Assembly (NCBI RefSeq): GCF_011089895.1
Contig: NZ_JAANAT010000004.1
Location: 310,001-374,000 of the forward strand
Source of the DNA: Mucilaginibacter inviolabilis
Lineage (GTDB): Bacteria > Bacteroidota > Bacteroidia > Sphingobacteriales > Sphingobacteriaceae
DNA: 64,000 nt
Direction: 5' to 3'
Below the pieces are notes generated by a model. The model made no database searches and was not told the origin of the DNA. It worked only from the letters and a program-made list of their open reading frames with translations. Positions 34,144 through 42,781 of the stretch are shown here, piece after piece; positions within the stretch are counted from its first letter, which is position 1, and the number at the start of each line of letters is the position of its first letter. A program made the translations under genes and the position numbers.

Positions 34144-34833
34144 ATGAGCAACTCCTCAAAACAGAAAATACTTATTGTTGATGATGAACCGGACATTTTA
34201 GAGCTGATTGAATATAATCTGAAAAAAGAAGGTTATCAGGTGTTTTTGGCCCGTAACGGACAGGAAGCCGTTGCAGAAGCAAAGAAGTCACTGCCTGATC
34301 TTATCGTATTGGATATTATGATGCCAAAAATGGATGGCATTGAGGCTTGCCGTATTATGCGTACCATGCCCGAATTTAAAAACACCTTTATGGTGTTTTT
34401 AACTGCCCGCAGCGAAGAGTATTCTGAAATTGCCGGTTTTAACGTAGGGGCCGATGATTATATAGCCAAGCCTATAAAACCCCGCGCCCTGGTTAGTCGC
34501 ATCAATGCTATTCTGCGCCGCAATGCTCCTGCCGAAGATACGCCCGATAATAAATTGGAAATTGGTAACCTGGTTATCGATCGCGAAGCATATTTGGTTT
34601 ATAAAGATGGAGTTAAGGTAGTATTAGCCAAAAAAGAATTTGAATTGCTTTATCTATTGGCCTCAAAACCCGGTAAGGTATACACCCGTGAAGTGATCCT
34701 GAAAAATATTTGGGAAGATTCTGTAGTGGTTACTAACCGTACCATAGATGTGCACATTCGTAAGTTGCGTGAAAAATTAGGCGATGATTGCGTAGCTACA
34801 GTAAAAGGTGTAGGTTATAAGTTTGAAGCTTAA
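34144..34833 (+). CDS. OmpR/PhoB-type response regulator
   Basis: 229 residues. The receiver domain carries D13-D14, the phosphoacceptor D57 in IVLDIMMPKMDG, T87 and K109. The DNA-binding winged helix (about residues 130-228) ends in TIDVHIRKLREKLGDDCVAT and VKGVGYKFEA, typical of OmpR/PhoB. No histidine kinase gene is adjacent; the nearest kinase-like gene is the TPR sensor at 36727, about 1.9 kb downstream. It has its own terminator. Confidence 0.93.
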   Translation: MSNSSKQKILIVDDEPDILELIEYNLKKEGYQVFLARNGQEAVAEAKKSLPDLIVLDIMMPKMDGIEACRIMRTMPEFKNTFMVFLTARSEEYSEIAGFNVGADDYIAKPIKPRALVSRINAILRRNAPAEDTPDNKLEIGNLVIDREAYLVYKDGVKVVLAKKEFELLYLLASKPGKVYTREVILKNIWEDSVVVTNRTIDVHIRKLREKLGDDCVATVKGVGYKFEA

Positions 34834-34861
34834 ATTAACGCACTCTAATAAAATAAAAAAA

Positions 34862-34889
34862 GCGACAGGACTTTTTCCTGTCGCTTTTT
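34862..34889. terminator. Rho-independent terminator
   Basis: GCGACAGGA (34862-34870) pairs with TCCTGTCGC (34876-34884), flanked by A- and T-runs. It can serve both the response regulator gene and the convergent small gene. Confidence 0.9.
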
Positions 34890-34908
34890 TTATGAAATGA
34901 AGTCATTT

Positions 34909-35136
34909 TTAGCCGGTAATTTTACCTGTTACATCCTTTATTTTGTCGGAAGCTTTTGTTTCCAGATCGTCTACAATACCTTTTATTTTGTCGCCCGAAA
35001 ATTCTGATGCTTTTTCTTTTAGCTCGTCTATTTCATCTCCAATTTTATCTTTGGCGTTTTCCCACAATTCGCCGGCAGATTCTTTGATCTTATCAAAAAA
35101 ACCTTGCTCTTCTGGTTCGTTCGGTGTAGTGCTCAT
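34909..35136 (-). CDS. Small amphipathic-helix protein (paralogue of the next gene)
   Basis: 75 residues, rich in Lys, Glu and Asp, with no signal or membrane segment. It is one long amphipathic helix with GFFDKIKESAGELWENAKDK near the N-terminus, similar to YtxH/CsbD-like or LEA-like stress proteins. The N-terminal block (EEQGFFDKIKESAGELW) matches that of the 160-residue gene at 35321 (EEKGFFEKVKETIEEFW), so the two are paralogues. Function unknown. Confidence 0.7.
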   Translation of the reverse strand: MSTTPNEPEEQGFFDKIKESAGELWENAKDKIGDEIDELKEKASEFSGDKIKGIVDDLETKASDKIKDVTGKITG

Positions 35137-35269
35137 GATGTTTTCCCTTGATTATGAATAATTGATTTATTTAGGTATTTACAATTAAAGTTAAAATTTA
35201 TTTTGCAATCTATTTAGTGAATTGCGGTTTATATTTTGATGTAATTTTAACTGTATCAACAACATAAAA

Positions 35270-35299
35270 AAAGCGGTGGAGTTGATACTTCACCGCTTT
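35270..35299. terminator. Probable bidirectional terminator
   Basis: AAAGCGGTG (35270-35278) pairs with CACCGCTTT (35291-35299), preceded by an A-run that reads as a T-run on the minus strand, where it would end the H1-like gene. Confidence 0.7.
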
Positions 35300-35320
35300 A
35301 CCAAAACCTATAATAAAGGT

Positions 35321-35803
35321 TTATTTGGCCGCATTAGCCTTTTTCTTTACTTCTGTAGCCACTTTGGCCGTTTTTGTAGCTGCTGCTTTTTTCGCGTCGG
35401 CAACCTTAGTTTTTGCAGCATCGGCAACTTCTTTAGCCTTGGCAGTAGTTTTGGCTTTAACAGTAGCAGCCGCCTTTTTTACAGTAGCAGCTTCGTCTTT
35501 AGCTTTTGCGGTTACGGCTTTAGCTTTTGTATCGGCTTTAGCTTTCACATTTGAGGTCGCTGTTTTTACTTTATCGGCAATGTTATCGGCTTTTTTAGTA
35601 ATGTTAGTTTTAGCCGCTGTGGTTTTTTTAGCCACAATTGCTTTTTCATTGGCAGCTTTTTCTTTTAAGGCATCTATTTTGTCTTCGGCTTTATCTTTTA
35701 ATTCTTCGGCTTTGTCTTTTGTGCTGTCCCAAAACTCTTCAATTGTTTCTTTAACCTTTTCAAAAAATCCTTTCTCTTCGGGTTTTGTTGCTTTGTTACT
35801 CAT
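35321..35803 (-). CDS. Helical protein with histone-H1-like Lys/Ala-rich tail
   Basis: 160 residues. The first 50 (EEKGFFEKVKETIEEFWDST, then KDKAEELKDKAEDKIDALKEK) match the paralogue at 34909. The remaining 110 are made almost only of Ala, Lys, Thr and Val in short repeats (ATVKKAAATVKAKT, AAATKTAKVATEVKKK), like the tails of bacterial H1-type proteins (HctA/Hc1, AlgP). Such a basic tail could bind DNA, while the acidic head could mediate self-association. The opposite strand also has a long open frame, which is a shadow of the biased composition. Confidence 0.7.
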   Translation of the reverse strand: MSNKATKPEEKGFFEKVKETIEEFWDSTKDKAEELKDKAEDKIDALKEKAANEKAIVAKKTTAAKTNITKKADNIADKVKTATSNVKAKADTKAKAVTAKAKDEAATVKKAAATVKAKTTAKAKEVADAAKTKVADAKKAAATKTAKVATEVKKKANAAK

Positions 35804-35933
35804 GATTGTTTTTTTAGATAGATATATGTTAATTGATGTATTTAACCATTATGATTAACCTTTGTTTTACAACGAATTAACAAATGGTATTTTATGATCA
35901 CCAAACCTGACTGCTGTTTTAAATTATAAACCG

Positions 35934-35941
35934 TATTTTTG
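35934..35941 (+). promoter_or_regulatory. Candidate -7 element of the pseudouridine synthase gene
   Basis: TATTTTTG matches TAnnTTTG and lies 17 bases before the start codon. Confidence 0.4.
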
Positions 35942-35958
35942 CCGGCTATATTTAAAGT

Positions 35959-36678
35959 ATGAAGTTTCCGAAATTTGCCGACCTGATATTGTTTGAGAAT
36001 GATGACGTGATTGTGGTAAACAAACCGCCTTTTTTGAGTTCGTTGGATGAACGGGAAGGAGGGGAGGTTAATTTGCTGCGATTGGCAAAAGCTTACTCAG
36101 ATGATGCACAGATATGTCACCGCCTGGATAAAGAAACTTCAGGGGCGCTTATTATCGCCAAAAATCCCGAAGCTTATCGCTTTGTATCCATGCAGTTTGA
36201 AAAACGTCAGGTTAAAAAAGTTTACCATGCTATTATTGATGGTACGCATACGTTTGATAATCTATTGGTTGATTTGCCTATTTTAAATGTGGGTAAAGGT
36301 AACGTAACTATAAGCAGGCAGGATGGTAAAAGGGCCGAAACCTGGTTTCAGTCGTTAAAATACTTTAAACATTACACCCTGGTAGAGTGCAGGCCGGTTA
36401 CCGGTCGTATGCACCAAATTCGCATACATTTGGCCACCCAAAGGGCATCCATCGCCGGCGACGAGATGTATAAAGGCGAACCGGTTTTCCTATCAAAAAT
36501 AAAACGTAAATACCATTTGGGTAAAGATCAGGAAGAGCTTCCAATTATGAAGCGTTTTGCCCTGCATGCTTACGAGGTTACCTTTAAAATAAACCCCGAA
36601 ACAGAAGTTACCATACATGCCCCGTATCCTAAAGACTTTGAAACGCTTTTAAAACAGCTGGAAAAGTTTGACAGTTAG
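35959..36678 (+). CDS. RluA family pseudouridine synthase
   Basis: 239 residues. The catalytic Asp is in the RluA signature HRLDKETSGALIIAKN (about residues 54-69), and further family blocks are KKVYHAIIDG, GKRAETWFQSL and CRPVTGRMHQIRIHLA. There is no N-terminal S4 domain, which resembles RluA/TruC-like proteins modifying a small set of rRNA or tRNA sites. The target uridine is unknown. Confidence 0.92.
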   Translation: MKFPKFADLILFENDDVIVVNKPPFLSSLDEREGGEVNLLRLAKAYSDDAQICHRLDKETSGALIIAKNPEAYRFVSMQFEKRQVKKVYHAIIDGTHTFDNLLVDLPILNVGKGNVTISRQDGKRAETWFQSLKYFKHYTLVECRPVTGRMHQIRIHLATQRASIAGDEMYKGEPVFLSKIKRKYHLGKDQEELPIMKRFALHAYEVTFKINPETEVTIHAPYPKDFETLLKQLEKFDS

Positions 36679-36726
36679 TTTTAGTATAATATATACTTGG
36701 TTTTACCCCACATCAAGCTTAAATTT

Positions 36727-38229
36727 ATGCTAAACTATCGTTGCATGTTTAAAGTGCCTTGCTTATGCCTGTTTTTTTTATTTGTCTGCTGTAGTTTTAA
36801 TGTAGCCTATTCGTATCCGCATGTTCAAAATACGAGCTATGAGGCTCAAAAAGATAGTCTGGAGGATTACCTCAGCATAAAAGATCAGGGTGAACGGGAG
36901 CATAAAGTGACCAAATTTATTCAGACTGTATTTAGAAATATACCCATTTCTGAGATCGGTGCAAAGAGACAGGCAATCATTAAGGCCTTTTCTGGTTTCC
37001 AATTTGAAAATAAACAATCCATACTGTTATTTTTAGAGGGAGTGTATCAGGAACGGTTACAAAAAAGTCAAAATTCAGAAAAGGCACTTCGTGCAGCCAT
37101 TAATGAGGTTCGGAAAACCAATGATCATTATCTGCTTTACCTGTATTTTTCGCGTCTGGCATTTTTGCAAATAGATGGGGGCGATTTAATTGATGCTGTT
37201 TATAGTTACGGCGTGGCTAAGAGTGCATTAAGAAAAATGAATGACCAATATCTGGAAATATTGCTTAACGTTAATTTATCAGACGCATATTATAGAAGTG
37301 GTTTATACATTCAATCTGTATCTTGTCTTAATGAGGCGCAGAGTATAAATAATACCAATAAATTGAGCCATCGTAATATTCAAAGTGTCATTAACTATAA
37401 TAAGGCCGAGAACTTTTTTAAGATGCATAATTATGATTCGCTAAAAGTGTATCATGATAAACTTTTTGGCCCCGATAATGAGGGACGTAAACTGTATAGC
37501 TATCAAAAACGTACCGGCTATTATATGCAGCTGTTAAAAAACGATTATGCAGGTGCAATAAAACTCATTAATGGGTTGATAAAAGATAGTCTTTACGTTA
37601 AGAACGATCAGGAGCAACGGAGCCTGGCAGATGCCTATTTCAACAATGGACAAATAGATTCGGCTGTTAGCAAAATCAATGCTTTACTGACCATGCCATC
37701 CTTAAATAATAGCTCTGAAGTAAAATATCATTTATATGAAATGCTGGGGCAAATAGCACAGCAAAAAAATAATTACAATTTAGCTACCTACAATTTTAAG
37801 CTGGCCCTGGAGCAATCAAGGCAAAATATCAATAATCTTACCCAGGTAGGCAATTTATCGTCAAAAATAAAAATAGATGATGTACAAGGGCTGTACTATG
37901 CAAATTTATTAAGATACCAACGCGAACGCTTGATATTAATATTGGTTATTGTAATTGCTGTTTTAATGGTTGTGGTTATTGCTATTCTTTATCGCAGTAA
38001 CAGGCAAAAAAGGCATTACGAAAAATTATTACATACTGCTCAAAAGCAGGAACTTGCTTTTATCAATTCCCATGAGATACGTAAGCATGTAGCTAATATC
38101 ATGGGCTTGCTCGATCTGATGAAAGATGTTACCGATGCTGAGTTTTTGAAGTCGAAAAAGTACTTATTGTATTCTACCGAACAGCTGGATGCAGCTATCA
38201 GAGATGTTTCTCAAAAATTAAGCGCTTAA
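36727..38229 (+). CDS. TPR sensor protein with histidine-kinase-like DHp but no ATPase domain
   Basis: About 500 residues. The longer frame begins with TTG at 36697; ATG 36727 or 36745 gives a signal peptide (MFKVPCLCLFFLFVCC). A periplasmic helical repeat region of TPR type covers residues 60-390. One membrane helix follows (LILILVIVIAVLMVVVIAIL), then a cytoplasmic stretch QKQELAFINSHEIRKHVANI that resembles the phosphoacceptor H-box. The protein ends about 55 residues later, so the HATPase_c domain is missing. The stop is followed by AT-rich DNA with no continuation seen. It may be a pseudokinase or accept phosphate from another kinase. Confidence 0.7.
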   Translation: MLNYRCMFKVPCLCLFFLFVCCSFNVAYSYPHVQNTSYEAQKDSLEDYLSIKDQGEREHKVTKFIQTVFRNIPISEIGAKRQAIIKAFSGFQFENKQSILLFLEGVYQERLQKSQNSEKALRAAINEVRKTNDHYLLYLYFSRLAFLQIDGGDLIDAVYSYGVAKSALRKMNDQYLEILLNVNLSDAYYRSGLYIQSVSCLNEAQSINNTNKLSHRNIQSVINYNKAENFFKMHNYDSLKVYHDKLFGPDNEGRKLYSYQKRTGYYMQLLKNDYAGAIKLINGLIKDSLYVKNDQEQRSLADAYFNNGQIDSAVSKINALLTMPSLNNSSEVKYHLYEMLGQIAQQKNNYNLATYNFKLALEQSRQNINNLTQVGNLSSKIKIDDVQGLYYANLLRYQRERLILILVIVIAVLMVVVIAILYRSNRQKRHYEKLLHTAQKQELAFINSHEIRKHVANIMGLLDLMKDVTDAEFLKSKKYLLYSTEQLDAAIRDVSQKLSA

Positions 38230-38609
38230 AATCAGGCTTATTGTCTTTGCTTGCTTTGTTTTATTTTATTAATAAAATAGTTTTATAATTAGTTATATTA
38301 TATGGGTCTTTTACCCTTATTTGTACTGAGATTAGAGATCCTGGATATTCTGTTTTTGTGTTTTTTGCATTTTTGTTAAAAAACGCACCGTTTGATATTC
38401 TAAAAATGCAAAAATGATAAAATGTATTTTTGTTGCATTGCTTTTTTGCGTATTTGGCCTGTTAAAATGTAGTTTGTTGAAAAAATTTATAAAAAATTCA
38501 CAATTTTATAATGATTTTTATAAAAATAATTTAAATTCGCCTTCATAATTAGTCGGAATAACAGATAAAACTATTATTAGAACCATAAATTTTACAAACT
38601 AACTTAAAA
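38230..38609 (+). promoter_or_regulatory. Upstream region of the type II glutamine synthetase gene
   Basis: AT-rich leader of 380 bases. TTTTGCATTTTT (38363-38374) and AAAAATGCAAAA (38402-38413) are perfect inverted arms. The word GATATTCT occurs at 38345 and again 50 bases later. A TAnnTTTG match (TATTTTTG) lies at 38425-38432. No known riboswitch is recognised. Nitrogen control is plausible from the gene served but is not shown. Confidence 0.4.
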
Positions 38610-39620
38610 ATGGCAACTAAACTCGAGTACATTTGGCTTGATGGGTACAAACCAACACAAAGCCTGCGCAGCAAAACTAAAATTGTTAAAAGCTTCAGCG
38701 GTAAAGTTGAAGATTTAGATAACTGGAGCTTTGATGGTTCATCAACTGAACAAGCACCGGGTGGCTCATCTGATTGTATCCTGAAACCGGTTTTCACAGT
38801 TCCAGATCCACAAAGAAAAGATGCGTACCTGGTAATGTGCGAGGTGTTAGATTCAACTGGTAAACCACACGAGTCAAATGGTCGTGCACTTATACAAGAT
38901 GATGATAACGATTTCTGGTTTGGTTTTGAGCAGGAGTATTTTTTATGGGATCCTAAAACCGACAAGCCTCTTGGTTTCCCGCAAGGTGGTTACCCAGCTC
39001 CACAAGGTCCGTACTATTGTTCGGTAGGAGCAAACAACGCTTTCGGTCGCGAAATTGTTGAAGAGCACTTAGACGTTTGTTTAGAAGCTGGTCTGAATGT
39101 TGAAGGTATCAACGCTGAAGTAGCTGCCGGTCAGTGGGAATTCCAGATTTTCGCAAAAGGTGCTAAAGAAGCTGGTGATCAGATCTGGGTTGCCCGTTAT
39201 TTATTAGAAAGAATTGGCGAAAGCTATGGTGTTGCTATCAACTGGCATTGCAAACCATTGGGTCAGTTAGACTGGAATGGTTCTGGTATGCACGCTAACT
39301 TCTCCAACACATTATTACGTACAGCAAACAGCAAAGAGAAATTTGAAGCAGTTTGCGAAGCGTTCCGTCCGGCAGTGAAAGAATGTATTGCTGTTTATGG
39401 TGCCGATAACGATCAGCGTTTAACCGGTAAACACGAAACCGCTTCCATCCATGACTTTAGCTATGGCGTATCAGATCGTGGTGCTTCTATCCGTATCCCA
39501 CTTTACGCTGTTGATCACAACTGGAGTGGTTACCTGGAAGATCGTCGCCCTAACTCAGCTGCCGATCCATACAAAGTAGCAGCGGTGATTATCAAAACAG
39601 TAAAATCTGCAAAAGTTTAA
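38610..39620 (+). CDS. Type II (eukaryote-like) glutamine synthetase
   Basis: 336 residues, the short GSII length and not the about 470 of GSI. Visible are the beta-grasp N-terminus (LEYIWLDGYKPTQSLRSKTK), NWSFDGSSTEQAPGGSSD, WFGFEQEYFLWD with Glu metal ligands, PQGPYYCSVGANNAFGR, NVEGINAEVAAGQWEFQI, and the C-terminal EDRRPNSAADPYKVAAVI. It makes glutamine from glutamate, ammonia and ATP. It is monocistronic and has its own terminator. Confidence 0.92.
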   Translation: MATKLEYIWLDGYKPTQSLRSKTKIVKSFSGKVEDLDNWSFDGSSTEQAPGGSSDCILKPVFTVPDPQRKDAYLVMCEVLDSTGKPHESNGRALIQDDDNDFWFGFEQEYFLWDPKTDKPLGFPQGGYPAPQGPYYCSVGANNAFGREIVEEHLDVCLEAGLNVEGINAEVAAGQWEFQIFAKGAKEAGDQIWVARYLLERIGESYGVAINWHCKPLGQLDWNGSGMHANFSNTLLRTANSKEKFEAVCEAFRPAVKECIAVYGADNDQRLTGKHETASIHDFSYGVSDRGASIRIPLYAVDHNWSGYLEDRRPNSAADPYKVAAVIIKTVKSAKV

Positions 39621-39648
39621 GCCCCTCTTAAATATTTTTACTTATTCG

Positions 39649-39681
39649 ATCCCCGGGCTCAAAAAGCCTGGGGATTTTTTT
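39649..39681. terminator. Rho-independent terminator after the type II glutamine synthetase gene
   Basis: ATCCCCGGGCT (39649-39659) pairs with AGCCTGGGGAT (39665-39675, one G-U pair), followed by a T-run. Confidence 0.88.
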
Positions 39682-39685
39682 GTCT

Positions 39686-40081
39686 TTATTTTAGATATCG
39701 CCCAGACTGTATTTGCGGTAAATTGTTAACCGGCAAATTATACAGATAAATCCAGCAGTGAACTGTGTCTATATCCGTTTCAATAGTTGTTAACTCCCGG
39801 ATAAACAAATTGGGCTGCTCCTGATCATTGCCAAAACCTTCATATTCATCAATAAAAGCTAATATTTTCTCCGGTTCATCCATTAAGTAAATGCTGCCAT
39901 GTACTTGTTGATCGGTACTTTCGTGAGCAATGGCACCGGGATATTCGCCTATATCATAAAGCTTTCCTTTAAACTTACCGGTTTTTAGTAAGATGCAATG
40001 TTGCTGCAAGTATGCTCCATAGCTGTTGGCACTATCTAATAAAGTGCCGTAAATAAATAAATGCGGACAAACAGGTTTCAT
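39686..40081 (-). CDS. Gamma-glutamylcyclotransferase-like (AIG2/GGCT fold) protein
   Basis: 131 residues. The fold signature YGTLLDS is at residues 10-16, and the putative catalytic Glu is in FIDEYEGFG (about residue 80). Such proteins cyclise gamma-glutamyl amines or peptides to 5-oxoproline. It lies between two glutamine synthetase family genes, which suggests gamma-glutamyl metabolism. It is convergent with the type II synthetase gene. Confidence 0.8.
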   Translation of the reverse strand: MKPVCPHLFIYGTLLDSANSYGAYLQQHCILLKTGKFKGKLYDIGEYPGAIAHESTDQQVHGSIYLMDEPEKILAFIDEYEGFGNDQEQPNLFIRELTTIETDIDTVHCWIYLYNLPVNNLPQIQSGRYLK

Positions 40082-40089
40082 ACTGCAAA

Positions 40090-40097
40090 CAAAGGTA
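40090..40097 (-). promoter_or_regulatory. Candidate -7 element of the GGCT-like gene
   Basis: TACCTTTG on the minus strand matches TAnnTTTG and ends eight bases before the start codon. Confidence 0.4.
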
Positions 40098-40200
40098 AGG
40101 GCAAATTCGTATCAAATTGTGTAAACACACTGGGCATTTTTTTATGTTTACATCATTAATGGTTATCTTGCTAGGGTAACCTGCCTTTACAATTTATATC

Positions 40201-41559
40201 ATGAACCAGGAACAGATCAAAGCATATATAGAAGAAAATAATATACAGAAGATAAAATTCGCTTTTGCCGATATTGATGGCATTTTGCGGGGCAAAGTAA
40301 TTCATACTAAAAAATTTGTTGACGGGTTGCAAAGCGGCTATGGCTTTTGCGATGTGGTTTTTGGCTGGGATAGCAGTGATGTTTGTTATGATAATGTACA
40401 GCTGACCGGCTGGCATACCGGTTATCCCGACAAGCTTTGCCGTATAGATCTTTCCACTTTACGCAATATCCCCTGGCAGGATAATATCCCTTTTTTCCTG
40501 GCCGATTACAGTAATCCAAAAGGCAATGACCTGCCCGCCTGTCCGCGCAGTTTGCTGAAACATGTTGTTAAACAATGTGTAGATATGGGCTACCATGCCG
40601 AGTTTGCCCAGGAGTTTGAATGGTTCAACTTCAGGGAAACGCCGCAGTCTATTAACGATAAAAACTTCACCAATATCAATACGCTTACACCGGGTATGTT
40701 TGGCTACTCTATCCTGCGCACATCAGAGAACAGTGATTTTTACTATGATCTGTTTAATCTGCTTACCCAGTTCAATATACCCATTGAAGGTCTGCATACC
40801 GAAACAGGGCCGGGCGTGTACGAGGCCGCTATTGCACATGACGAGGTTTTAAGTGCTGCCGATAAAGCCACGCTGTTTAAAACCGCGGTGAAAGAAATTG
40901 CCTACAAGCATGGAATCATGGCTTCGTTTATGGCCAAATGGAATGAAAATTTGCCCGGTTGCAGTGGTCATATCCATCAAAGCCTGTGGACAAAAGATAA
41001 AAGTGAGAATCTTTTCCACGATGCCGCGGATGAACATAAAATGAGTGAATTGCATAAACAGTACCTTGCCGGACAATTGCATTGCCTGCCTCATATACTG
41101 CCCATGTACGCACCAACCATCAATAGCTACAAACGCCTGGTTGAGGGTGCCTGGGCGCCTACTACGGTTACCTGGGGAGTGGAGAACCGCACTACAGCGC
41201 TTCGGGTGATCAATACTACACCGGCCTATACCCGTCTGGAAACCCGTATTCCCGGGTCTGATACTAATCCGTACCTGGCTATGACGGCTGCACTGGCCTC
41301 AGGTTTATACGGTATCAAAAACAAACTGAAGCTAGATATTCCCCAAACCATTGGCAACGGTTATCAGGATAAAAAGAACGGGGTGCTAGCAGCCAACCTG
41401 CATGATGCATCAGTAATGATGCAAAATTCACCTATAGCCAAAGCGCTTTTTGGCGAAGGTTTTGTTGAGCATTTTACGCAAACCCGCCTGTGGGAGCACC
41501 GCCAGTATATTAAACATGTAACCGATTGGGAATTGAAAAGGTACTTTGAGATTATATAA
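40201..41559 (+). CDS. Glutamine synthetase family protein (GSI fold, PuuA-like)
   Basis: 452 residues. The N-terminus has FAFADIDGILRGK; the catalytic domain shows AQEFEWFNF, GLHTETGPGVYEAAI (Glu metal ligands), LPGCSGHIHQSLW and LETRIPGSDTNPYLAMTAA. The adenylylation-site region of classical GlnA is not evident. Proteins of this branch often act as gamma-glutamylamine ligases (PuuA type) and not as glutamine synthetase. It is 77 bases upstream of the APH-like kinase gene. Confidence 0.85.
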   Translation: MNQEQIKAYIEENNIQKIKFAFADIDGILRGKVIHTKKFVDGLQSGYGFCDVVFGWDSSDVCYDNVQLTGWHTGYPDKLCRIDLSTLRNIPWQDNIPFFLADYSNPKGNDLPACPRSLLKHVVKQCVDMGYHAEFAQEFEWFNFRETPQSINDKNFTNINTLTPGMFGYSILRTSENSDFYYDLFNLLTQFNIPIEGLHTETGPGVYEAAIAHDEVLSAADKATLFKTAVKEIAYKHGIMASFMAKWNENLPGCSGHIHQSLWTKDKSENLFHDAADEHKMSELHKQYLAGQLHCLPHILPMYAPTINSYKRLVEGAWAPTTVTWGVENRTTALRVINTTPAYTRLETRIPGSDTNPYLAMTAALASGLYGIKNKLKLDIPQTIGNGYQDKKNGVLAANLHDASVMMQNSPIAKALFGEGFVEHFTQTRLWEHRQYIKHVTDWELKRYFEII

Positions 41560-41636
41560 GTCCGTTTGATCTCATATAAAAGATGATACAATTTGTTTAA
41601 TATTGCACCCGCAAATTCCAAATATAAACCATCAGA

Positions 41637-42674
41637 ATGGACTTCTCTTTAATTGTACGCAAAGCCTGGGAAGGCTATGATTCTTCAAAAACTATTAAGG
41701 TTATTGAAGATATCAGTGCCATGGTATCCACCAACCACGTTTATCGCATCACTTTTGATGATGATGATATTATTATTGCCAAGCTATCCTACTTTGGCAA
41801 ATTCGAGCATTTTAAAGAAGATCACCGTATTATTCAAACCCTGGCCAATAATCTGCTTTACCCGTTCGAGAATCTGTTGGCCCGTTCATTACTGAAAAAC
41901 AACCGGGTTTATATTTATCATTACAAACATGGTAAAACAGACGCCTGGGTAGTGTTTTATAACCCAACCCGCATATTACAGCGTTTGCCGCGCCGCCTGG
42001 ATGAAAGCCACATCAAAAAACTGGGCCAGCAGGTGGGTAAGTTCCATAAGGCTTGCTCCAGGGTGAAAAACGTATTGCCCAAATCATCAAAAACACTGCG
42101 TACGGATATATCTTCGCTATTAACCCAGCTTAATACGGACGAAAAGCAGTTTGGCTCCGCTATGCAGGCCGATTTTTTAAAATATCACTGCGAAACCTTC
42201 CTCAAAAACCGCTCTAAATATAACATGAGCTCGTTCGAGATCATACCGGTATTTATTGACTGGAATATCGGGAACTTCTCGGTTACCCCGAACCTGGAAT
42301 TATACTCCCGTTGGGATTACGACTGGTTCAGGATGAGTTACCGCGTGCTCGATTTTTATTTTTTTAGCCGTGTAGTATCTGATATTGGCGATCGTACGGT
42401 ATTTAGCTATGTGATCAATACCATGATGGAAGACCGTTTTATCATCTTTCTGAAAGAATATCATAAAGTAAACCCGCTTACCGCTGATGAGATCAGGTTT
42501 ATGAAGGAAGCTTACCGCTTTTTTATCCTGAATTATGTAATTAAGGATGGCAAACACTTTTTTAGCGAGCAATATGCCGAAAAATTACAAGCCGAAGCAT
42601 TTAATGTTTATCTTCCGTCCGTTGACAGGGATTTTGATGCCGAAAAAATCATCGAAGCATTAAAACTGAAATAA
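41637..42674 (+). CDS. Aminoglycoside-phosphotransferase-like (APH fold) kinase of unknown substrate
   Basis: 345 residues. The N-terminal lobe shows NHVYRITFDDDDIIIAKLSY. The C-terminal lobe carries a Brenner-like motif, FIDWNIGNFSV, and the metal-binding DYD in LYSRWDYDWFRMSY. This matches the APH/choline kinase fold, although the usual HxD His is replaced by Ile. The substrate cannot be read. It may be cotranscribed with the GS-family gene before it. Confidence 0.75.
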   Translation: MDFSLIVRKAWEGYDSSKTIKVIEDISAMVSTNHVYRITFDDDDIIIAKLSYFGKFEHFKEDHRIIQTLANNLLYPFENLLARSLLKNNRVYIYHYKHGKTDAWVVFYNPTRILQRLPRRLDESHIKKLGQQVGKFHKACSRVKNVLPKSSKTLRTDISSLLTQLNTDEKQFGSAMQADFLKYHCETFLKNRSKYNMSSFEIIPVFIDWNIGNFSVTPNLELYSRWDYDWFRMSYRVLDFYFFSRVVSDIGDRTVFSYVINTMMEDRFIIFLKEYHKVNPLTADEIRFMKEAYRFFILNYVIKDGKHFFSEQYAEKLQAEAFNVYLPSVDRDFDAEKIIEALKLK

Positions 42675-42680
42675 ATAGAT

Positions 42681-42736
42681 AGTATCAAGTATCAAGACCT
42701 TTTTCATAAAGGTTTTTAAAATTGTGATACTTGATA
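42681..42736. repeat. Partial inverted repeat, AGTATCAAGTATCAAG family (copy 3)
   Basis: The left part AGTATCAAGTATCAAGACC at 42681-42699 and the right TGATACTTGATA at about 42725-42736 are the shortened version of the repeat at 23713 and 49871. Confidence 0.65.
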
Positions 42737-42781
42737 AATCACTAATTCACTAAATCAATAATTCAATAATTAAGCAGGTGC

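Noticed and set aside
35325..35858. Plus-strand Ala/Val-rich 177-residue reading frame
   Set aside because: It is the complement of the Lys/Ala-rich minus-strand gene, whose head matches the paralogue at 34909.
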